Shown here piece by piece: positions 56,604-64,000 of a stretch of 64,000 nt of DNA. Numbering within the stretch: the first letter of the stretch is position 1; every line of letters starts with the position of its first letter. Under the pieces are notes generated by a model, which did no database searches, was not told the DNA's origin, and was given only the letters and a program-made list of their open reading frames with translations. A program made the position numbers and the translations under genes. This stretch comes from Ischnura elegans (lineage: Eukaryota; Arthropoda; Insecta; Odonata; Coenagrionidae): contig NC_060254.1 of NCBI RefSeq assembly GCF_921293095.1, positions 4,464,001-4,528,000 on the forward strand. The letters run 5' to 3'.

Positions 56604-56899
56604 TAACCCTTTCACTGCCAGCCCATTTCAGGATGTGGGATGTATGAAGACTGCCAAGGCTATTTTCCGGAGTTAGCAACATTTCACATTTAAAAATTTT
56701 TCAGCTACTTAATTATATTTAAGGTCTCGATTTTTTTCCCAATTCTTAAGATATACTTATATCTTATAACTATAGATAGATCATGGGGGTATGCATAAAT
56801 TACAGCCGTTGAAAAGGCCACAATCACGAAATAAAAGTGAAATAATTCAGGCCGATAAATCGGCCCCTGGCAGTTTCCGCTCTACCAACGGTGGCAGTA

Positions 56900-56965
56900 A
56901 AAGTAGAGATGTGCGAATAGTATCCGCGAATACTCGAAAACCTCGAATACTTCGAATACTTTGAA
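56900..56965. repeat. Possible hAT end (TAGAGATGTGCGAATAG)
   Basis: TAGAGATGTGCGAATAGTAT followed by CGAATACT repeats resembles the end of a hAT MITE. The matching right end was not found. Confidence 0.35.
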
Positions 56966-57189
56966 TTTTGCGGCCTACACTGTCGTTGGTAGTTGACTTA
57001 GAAAATTGTAAAGAACTCAACGTTTAGTGCATGCAGTGCCGTTATAGACTAGTTGACGAACTACATCAAATTCGTAGATTACAGCGGTGAAAAGAGTTCG
57101 ACGTGGGGAGCCAAAAATGATTGGGTGAAAAAATCCAAAAATCCCCGCTTTCCCCACCAGGAGAACCTCAGTGCCATGGGATAGTAACT

Positions 57190-57575
57190 ACGTAGCACAA
57201 TTCCCAAAATCCGCTACCCCTCCATTCAATAGCCCTCGGCCACTCCTCCGATGCTTTCCTCCTCTCCAATATCAAACAAAAGGTGAAAAGGTCCCAGCTC
57301 GCGCAGGGTTCGCATCACGAAGACCATAAATGAAAAGCTTCAAAAGAAAATATCCAGTTATAAGAGAATAATAGAATCGTGTTTCACCCTTCCCTCTTTC
57401 TCCCTCCAAAAAATATGAAGTTACACGAGAACAATAGAAACGTGTTTCGCGCCCTCCCTTTTCTCACCCACTGACCTTTTTCAGCCTACCTGCTTCAAAG
57501 TTCCCAGTTTCTGGAGGTCAACTGCTGCATGAATCACCTATTAGCCCAAAAGGTGTCTAACAATGACTTTCGGCT
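57190..57575. repeat. V-related repeat fragment, inverse of 48070-48430
   Basis: It shares TCCCAGCTCGCGCAGGG, ACGTGTTTCGCGC and AATCACCTATTAGCCCAAAA with the copy at 48 kb in opposite orientation. Confidence 0.65.
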
Positions 57576-57579
57576 TAGC

Positions 57580-58740
57580 TCATTAGCGTCTGATTGTTTG
57601 AATTGAAACTGAAAATTTTGTCCTCATAATATTCTCATACAACCGGGCATTTTCCAACAACACAACTCTTGAGCCAGGGAAATTCAATCATGTGCCGTTC
57701 AGTAAGACAAAGTGTAATAGACCCAAGAAAGAATTTTTCCGAAGTATCCCAGCCCACATCCCACCTTGAATGGAATATACTCTCGTTGGAACATCAGTGA
57801 ACACAGATGACATTTTGGACATTGAAACTGCTATAGAGCACAATCGTTCCCATGGTGTAGTGTGTTAAGTATCATGCAACAAAATAGAAGTTTTAAAACA
57901 GAAAATAACCATTGAAAATTATTGTGATGAATAAACACAAGTAAATCGGTGCTTATAGGGGCACATATATTAGTAGTAAACAATCAAAAAGTGAATAGAA
58001 AATGATGGTTAATCATCAAACGTTTTCCATAGGGCAGATTGTTAGTTTCCATAAATATGCTTTCCTGTGCCCCACATCTCATTGGAAAGAAAAACCATAG
58101 GATCATAAAACACCAGTGCACTTCTTTCTATAGGCATGTGCGTGAGCATCACTCATGTGCATGGAATGAAATATTTAAGCAAACCATTTACATCTTACTT
58201 TGAAGAGAAGAATTCACAAGCTCATTCAGTTCTAACTAAGGGCAGGGTTGTACATTCATATAGATGAATCCAGTTTTGAGAAATTTCACTGGAAATTTTT
58301 TATATAAACGGTTGGGGGTGGGAAGCTACAACGGCAATTTGTTCCCCGTTTTGCTGCCATGGCCTCTTGACTGATTTGCTGAGAAAGAAAAGCCTGGCAC
58401 CCATCTAGAGGGGGGGGGGGGAAGAGGGAGAGAACAAGATGAGGCTTTTAGAAAATTGAAAAATGCCTTTAGAAAATAGAAAGCAGCTACTACAGATTAA
58501 TCATTTCAGCAGAAGACTTATGGAATTTTCAAAACATTGAAAAATATTCAAAAATTTTATTTCTGGCCCGGGTTTAGGCATGACATGAGTCGTTACGTGT
58601 GGGAATGTAAAAGCTGTCAGAACATAGTGATCTGGCCGGTTTGATGGAATCACAGAAGATGATTAAACATTGGACAGTAGAGTCCATGGATATCATCATC
58701 CCCATGCCCAGGTCTAGGCAGGGATCCCATTACATTCTGA
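57580..58740. other. Nothing recognised
   Basis: AT-rich with a G run near 58410-58420. No domain in any frame that I can name. Confidence 0.4.
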
Positions 58741-59418
58741 TGTTTGTTGAAAATAGGGTAGTTTCCTTCATCAAAGAAATCGAAAGGTAGTGATTAGAGA
58801 TGGGTCAAAAAGAACCGAACTGCCAAAACGAACTGTTCACTGAAATGAACCAGTTCGAAAATGAACCGTTCTCTAAAACACCCTGTTCACTGTTCATGTT
58901 GGCACTGCACAATTGCGGCGTACTCGGTACAGTAGGTATGATCATCAAGAGGCATTTTGAACTGCAGCTTACTCGAGCAAGTACGTTGTGGGTACAACAG
59001 ATGGCGGTTACGAGGGAGGCCATCCAAGGCCGCCGAAGTGCGTCGTAGACGACCAAGCCCCTCCCCTTCTTTCTCTACTATTCCCCTCCGATAGCCACTG
59101 AACCGTTCGTTCTAACTAATATTTGAACTGATATTTAAAATATTAGTTCTTTCGAACCGTTCGAAATAACTAATATTTGAACTGATATTTAAAATATCAG
59201 TTCTTTAGAACCGTTCGAAATATTAGATCAAATATTAGTTTCCTCGGGGCGTTCAGTTGGGATATCGCGTTCATTTTGCTTTCGTATTTTGAACATTTGT
59301 GGATCTGTGGATGCATCTCCAAAAATATTGTTTAAAACGCGATTCATGAACTTAGGAAACGATTGAACACATGATTGTGAAACATTTTTTTCGGTCCCTT
59401 TACCAAGTTGATATTTGG

Positions 59419-60535
59419 ACTTAGTTTTTGGCGCCTACGATGAAATTTTAATTTTTTAAGTGCGCTGTATTGTGCAATGTGGATGCATCTCCAAAAATGT
59501 TGTTTACAACGCGATTCATGAACTTAAGAAACAATTAAAGTCTTTGGACTTTGTTTTTTCAGGTGCATCATCTAACTAGGAGTTTAATCGTTTCTTAAGT
59601 TCATGAATCGCGTTTTAAACAATATTTTTGGAGATGCATCCACATTTCACATCACATCGCACTTAACCCTTTCGAGACCGCGGAGTTTTCGTCTTAGCTT
59701 GACTGCTGTACTGCTCCCCAAGAGACTCTTCTTTCTCGTGGTACGGAGCATTTTTGGAGGGCATTCGTTAAGAAGGGTCTCGCTGAACCTTTTTCGACCC
59801 CTCCACGGTGGGACTCCGTATTATCTCGGACTCCAAGAGTAGTTGTGCTCCCTCCTTTCCGGGTTTACGACCATACCTGCGGCATTGGTTCGCGGTCAAC
59901 TTATGTATTGCTTATATGTATTTAGCAAATGGATAATTGTTGCTTGCACGTAAATTACAGGCATTGAATATAATTCCTCATTTTTATCTGAGCATTGTCA
60001 AATTTTAAACGAAGTTCTAAGGCCATTATCAAAGCATTTAACGCAGCAACAATTTCCATGTTGATGTTTATACATAACTCGAGATAAGTTAATATTTGTC
60101 GTAGAATTACGTTTAAAAATTGTAAACGCTGCTCAAAAGACAAAGAATTCAATTCTTAGTTTATATTTCTTGAGAAATGAACAAATATTTATTTCGAAAA
60201 TTGACTCTATAAACAATTGTATGACCGCTGTCCCTTACCGCTGAGAGAGGTTATAAAAGACGAAGGGTCCGGGTACCTGCTCCCGGATTCGGAGGGTTAA
60301 TCCTAAACCCCGAAGCGTTGGGTCCCGAGACAAATGCGACCTAAACCCACGACAGTCCTGAAAGGGGGAGAGCTCGAAAACGTATATATACGGGTTTCGT
60401 TTTCTTGACCGGGAAAATCTCACACGTATATATACGCCCGTGGTCTCCCGGGTCAGGAAACGTCCACACGTATATATACGTGTACGGTAGGGAAAAGGTT
60501 AAAAAATTTCATCGTAGGCGCCAAAAACTAAGTCT
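59419..60535. repeat. Internal inverted repeat of the hAT element
   Basis: 59419-59545 (TTGGCGCCTACGATGAAATT ... GGATGCATCTCC ... TTCATGAACTTAAG) is repeated inverted at 59585-59662 plus 60503-60535, interrupted by the TTAA MITE. A third, direct copy is near 59308-59370. Confidence 0.75.
59667..60498. mobile_element. piggyBac-type TTAA MITE, 832 bp
   Basis: TTAA with CCCTTTCGAGACC on the left and GGGAAAAGG with TTAA on the right. The opposite arm of the host inverted repeat keeps the empty TTAA at 59456-59459. Three CGTATATATACG palindromes lie near the right end. The TIRs are short and resemble those of piggyBac-like MITEs. A CCCTTTG start after TTAA also occurs at 37186 without a partner. 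Confidence 0.72.
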
Positions 60536-61251
60536 ATAACTAAAAAAGAGTATATGATGACAATATAAAATGTGTACATTGTATCCACTATTTATGTTTT
60601 TCTTAGGTTGGTCGTACAGATATTTACTTTTAACTGGTTTAATCTATATTTTACCCTGCGTCGCTTAAGAGTTCTCAACTGATGATAGTGGGAAACACAT
60701 ATTTGGCTCCAAATTACATCAAATTACTTGTTTGTATCTGCAAACTTTGGCAAGCTTGTAATAACCTATTAATCGCACACCACACTAAGCTTTCATGTAC
60801 TCTAAACGCATGATAAACAATATTTTCTACCAGATGACCCTACCTGTTCACTATGAACCGATATTTTGAACTGTTCTTTTTACTGAACAGGATCAAAGTG
60901 AACGGTTCATAAAAATGAACAGTTTAACCCACCTCTAGTAGTGATTGTGATTCGTTACCCACGATTAGTGTCTTCATAATATACAAATTATTTGGTTTTA
61001 GAAATCCCAGTTTAGACGAATGTCAATGGTCATTTTTAACCTCATTTGAAAAAGGCCAGATTGGCGCCCATGCCAATCCACTCCACGTGACGTCACAGTG
61101 GCCTAGTATCTACACGAGTAGATAGGAGTTTTACATTGTCTGAGATTACCTATGCATGCATGAGCCACAGAGCTCATGGAAACATGTCTTAACAATCAAC
61201 TATTAAAACTGCCTATGGTGGGAAAGTTTCCTTTGTTTGATAAGGTATTAA

Positions 61252-63879
61252 CACGTTGCGTACCGGGGTATTTAAATTCCTTTTAACCCTCTGTTCCGGC
61301 GGTTTTTTAAACATCACTCACTTAGAAAACCTTCCATTCGAAAAAATGCCATAACTTATTTAAAAATTAAAATTTTTTCATGCAATTTTGAATGCAATAC
61401 TCACAAATAATTTCAGAATCTTTTTCTCGTGTGATACTTTCCCTTGTGGAGTGGAATGCCGCAAGTTGAGCACACATATCTTGTCTCTTTTCTAATTTTT
61501 CTCGTAGCGCACATTTTGCATCTTCTTGTGTGATATTTTTTCGTCCCCTTCCCCACAATAGGAACGAGATGGTGTTTGCTAAGGTCTCTCGATAAGCGCT
61601 GTGGGTGATCTCTTGAAGGGGCCCGTCCTGTTGGCTTATCATCGCAGTCATCATCCGAGAATGATTCACTCGACTCCTGCCTACTCGCTGCCCACTCTTT
61701 GGCGGTCTGGAGCAAAAAGCTTTTGAATCGAATGCCATTATTTTTGTTTAGAGTTTTATAAACTCTGAAAGCATTAAAAAGAGCGCAATTTATTAGCCAA
61801 AGCACGACTTTCTTCGACCATTTCATTGTTTTTCTCATGATGGAGTAATAGGATAAGTACATATCCGCCCTGTCAACACCTTTCATGCACTCATTGTATT
61901 TTAGAATACAAGTGGGTTTTCTGAATGACTGTCCTGTAACCCTATCTTTTACCTTTGAGTTACCCATGCTGGCGTTATGAGCAGTGCTAATCATTCTTAC
62001 TTCCCTCTTGTCTTTCCAAACCACTAGTAACACCTCACCTTTACGAGAGAACGTGCTCTGTCCCTTTTTCAAAGTTTTTGCCTCGCTCTTCAACGTGGGA
62101 GGGAGTCCCCGATTTGGTCTTATGGTTCCACACACTCTTACTTTGTTATCTAAGAGCAGTTCTGCAATTTTCACACTATTATAATAGTTGTCTTGATAGA
62201 CATGATGCCAAAGATTGAGATGTGGCTTCAAAAGAGACAAGATAGTTTGTTCTAATTTTTTCCCCTCGGCTGAATAAATTTCTAAATTACTAATGTAGCC
62301 AGAATCACTTTCACAAACGATTCGAACTAGTAAACCATATTTTACAATTTTTGCAGGATTATAGGTCTTGATTTTCAATCTTCCTCTCCATGGAATCATG
62401 GCTTCATCAAGTGACAATTCCTGCTTTGGTTTATACACATTTTGAAATTTTTCAACTAAGTATTCCAGGGTGGGTCTTATTTTATATAGTCTATCCGAAG
62501 TATCTGAGAATGCTTCGTTATCACTAAAATGCCACGCTTTCCATATCTGCTCAAATCTGTTTCTCGTCAGTAGCTCTCTAAATATTTTTGTTTCGATGAA
62601 AGGATCTGTACTCCAATACTCCTTCAGTGTATCTTTCCTCACTTGACCCATCAGAATCAAAATAGAAAATAATTTTTTCATTTCAGCCATGGTTATGTTT
62701 GACCACTTCCCTGTTTTTGGCGATTCTTTGTATTTATGCTTATTTTGACAGTAATACAAATTGGATTGATGGCACATCATTTCAAAAAAATCATTACCAA
62801 GAAATAGTGAGACTACGTCAAGGATGTAATTGGAATTTTCTGGTAATCGCTTCACTCCAGGTTGGCCCAAAAATTGCTCTAAATGTCTCTCAAAATCTAT
62901 TTTTTCCCATGAAGTAGAACTTCCTGCCAAAGTATTGTCTTCATTTTCACTCGCATAGGAGTCACTTTCACTGATAACTAGAGGAATACGTTTTCTAGTT
63001 TTCATATTCACCACAACATCAGAATCGCTTTCACTTTCGTCGTTATCTTCGTCATACCCTAATGGTACATCTGACAAATCATCAGCACACAAGTCTAACA
63101 GAATTTCTTCTTCATCCAAAGTGTTGTCCTTCCGATGTGATGCCATAATATGGAATATTCTTATGAGTGGTTTTTAGAGCACAAATGCGTGCAAACCTTC
63201 AAGCGAGAAAAACTTGACACCAAATGTTCTATTCACTTGGACTCAGGGAAACACCAACTGCTCTTGACACATTAGGAGAGGAAACTAACCCAGAGGCAGG
63301 AAACAAGTAAGAGAGCATCATCTCCCTCCATGGCATGGACGAAAAGAACTGGGGGCCTCATTGTGAGTCCCCCAGTTCCTTTTGTCGAGAATGTTTATGT
63401 TGACGGAGCAGAGCAGTCCACTTGCTGAGAGTGCATCTCGAAGAAGCGGCGATGAAGATAAGGGTCAAACTCGCTAGATAAAACAAGGCCATGTGGATAA
63501 ACTCTTTGGAAATAATAAGCCAAGTGTGTGGGGTAACTCAAGGAAAACGATAAATAAGAAGCCAACGCTGGTAAGAAGAGGAACGCCGATTCTGGGTGGA
63601 GGTGTTGAGAATGGAAATATGTGCCTATTCGGGCGTAATGCCTTTGGTTTAAACATAGTTAAAAAGCTAATGTTTAGAATATAACTTTACCCAATCAAAC
63701 TTAATGATGTATCAATTCATTATTAATAACGAACAACAACTGATAACGTTCTAACGAATACGGATTGCACGCTTTAAAATTGTTTTGGTTGACGTGCCTA
63801 AATGACGAGAATCTTCGTCATCCGTCCGGAACGTTCGGGAAAAAAATGACGAGAATTCTCGCCATCCGTACGCAACGTG
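61252..63879 (-). mobile_element. piggyBac element 2, complete
   Basis: CACGTTGCGTACCGGGG at the left and the inverse of CACGTTGCGTACGGATGG at the right (first 12 bases identical), with TTAA at 61248-61251 and 63880-63883. Near the right end ATGACGAGAA-type motifs occur as inverted repeats. 2628 bp with an intact transposase. Termini and protein differ from element 1, so it is a separate family. Confidence 0.92.
61413..63146 (-). CDS. piggyBac transposase 2 (PGBD-like)
   Basis: 577 intact codons. An acidic N-terminus (residues 10-75) precedes the DDE domain with D247 in LSLDEAMIPWRGR, D319 in VYQDNYYNS and D425 in GVDRAD. The C-terminal cysteine-rich domain has C543, C546, C559 and C562 with flanking His residues; it is shorter than in element 1 and lacks its third cysteine pair, HTRKRF closing the protein. 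The normal length, lack of stops and clean ends suggest recent activity. It shares only the general family architecture with transposase 1, not close identity. An overlapping 123-codon frame on the same strand is a shadow. Confidence 0.92.
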   Translation of the reverse strand: MASHRKDNTLDEEEILLDLCADDLSDVPLGYDEDNDESESDSDVVVNMKTRKRIPLVISESDSYASENEDNTLAGSSTSWEKIDFERHLEQFLGQPGVKRLPENSNYILDVVSLFLGNDFFEMMCHQSNLYYCQNKHKYKESPKTGKWSNITMAEMKKLFSILILMGQVRKDTLKEYWSTDPFIETKIFRELLTRNRFEQIWKAWHFSDNEAFSDTSDRLYKIRPTLEYLVEKFQNVYKPKQELSLDEAMIPWRGRLKIKTYNPAKIVKYGLLVRIVCESDSGYISNLEIYSAEGKKLEQTILSLLKPHLNLWHHVYQDNYYNSVKIAELLLDNKVRVCGTIRPNRGLPPTLKSEAKTLKKGQSTFSRKGEVLLVVWKDKREVRMISTAHNASMGNSKVKDRVTGQSFRKPTCILKYNECMKGVDRADMYLSYYSIMRKTMKWSKKVVLWLINCALFNAFRVYKTLNKNNGIRFKSFLLQTAKEWAASRQESSESFSDDDCDDKPTGRAPSRDHPQRLSRDLSKHHLVPIVGKGTKKYHTRRCKMCATRKIRKETRYVCSTCGIPLHKGKYHTRKRF

Positions 63880-63883
63880 TTAA

Positions 63884-64000
63884 TAATCCTTATTAATCCA
63901 AGTGCTATCTGCTAGCAGGTTACTCTGCTACCTGCTAGCAGCCTGCATCGTAGCAGTGCTCATAGCCTTGCACCAAGGTGGCAGCCAGAATCAGAATGAT
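63884..64000. other. Right edge, nothing recognised
   Basis: Short CTGCTAGCAG-type inverted repeats only. Confidence 0.5.

Larger units (their letters stand above)
58795..60937. mobile_element. hAT element, non-autonomous, carries a TTAA MITE
   Basis: TAGAGATGGGTCAA and TTAACCCACCTCTA are inverted ends, with a perfect 8-bp duplication GTAGTGAT (58787-58794, 60938-60945). GAACCGTTC-type motifs recur beside both ends and a tandem repeat of about 60 bp lies at 59100-59220. No transposase was recognised. Repeat Z copy 1 shows the empty site. Confidence 0.87.
58750..61135 (+). repeat. Interspersed repeat Z, copy 2, split by a hAT element
   Basis: The flanks 58750-58794 and 60946-61135 join to match the uninterrupted copy at 49840-50095. 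The class of Z is unknown and it has no coding. Confidence 0.72.

Noticed and set aside
61367-61738. 123-codon minus-strand frame
   Set aside because: It overlaps the C-terminal part of the intact piggyBac transposase 2 in another frame and has no domain.
63493-63684. 63-codon plus-strand frame near the right end
   Set aside because: It lies in the non-coding end of piggyBac element 2 and has no recognisable feature.

Overview
This window is animal nuclear DNA, most likely from an arthropod. It is AT-rich, one gene in it is broken into short exons with GT..AG introns, and most of the rest is transposable-element (TE) sequence: an intact CR1/Jockey-superfamily LINE, two intact piggyBac elements, pogo/Tigger-type elements, hAT, Harbinger and mariner-like elements, and LINE and copia remnants. 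The species cannot be named from the sequence alone.

Only one host gene could be supported. It lies on the minus strand and spans at least 7891..54172. Five exons (A 54172-53970, B 30590-30463, C 24250-24086, D 8777-8687, E 8042-7891) have consensus acceptors and donors and join in a single reading frame with matching phases. Exons A+B encode a double-stranded-RNA-binding domain. Exons D+E encode a second, C-terminal dsRNA-binding-like domain that ends in a stop codon. This fits the Loquacious/TARBP2/PRKRA/R2D2 family of Dicer partner proteins. The 5' exons, with any first dsRNA-binding domain, must lie beyond the right edge. Introns are about 0.6, 15.3, 6.2 and 23.4 kb and are packed with TEs.

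Layout. 1-3.8 kb: no recognisable gene, a CA microsatellite and a palindromic CTCCCG-rich block. 3.8-7.89 kb: a plus-strand LINE with ORF1 (PHD finger) and ORF2 (endonuclease/reverse transcriptase), whose ATT-repeat tail abuts the host stop codon. 7.9-24.25 kb: exons E, D and C, a piggyBac remnant, a LINE remnant, tRNA-like repeats and a three-level nested transposon (19.8-24.05 kb) that forms kilobase-scale inverted repeats and ends 36 bp from exon C. 24.25-30.6 kb: pogo-like MITEs, element V1 and exon B. 30.6-54 kb: V2 carrying an intact piggyBac, a gutted Tigger element, a copia remnant, a 6-kb element with CAGGGTTCCCAC ends containing a decayed mariner-like element, and V3. 54-64 kb: exon A, a LINE 3' end, a SINE-like repeat, hAT and Harbinger MITEs, a hAT element carrying a TTAA MITE, and a second intact piggyBac.

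The strongest results are insertion histories read directly from the sequence. Several insertions have an uninterrupted paralogous copy elsewhere in the window that shows the empty site. Three points deserve testing: (1) a gene for a dsRNA-binding protein whose introns hold long inverted repeats; (2) a U_UUU_UUU heptamer in the correct phase within the ORF1/ORF2 overlap of the LINE, whose ORF2 has no usable AUG; (3) two intact, distantly related piggyBac elements with perfect TTAA flanks.
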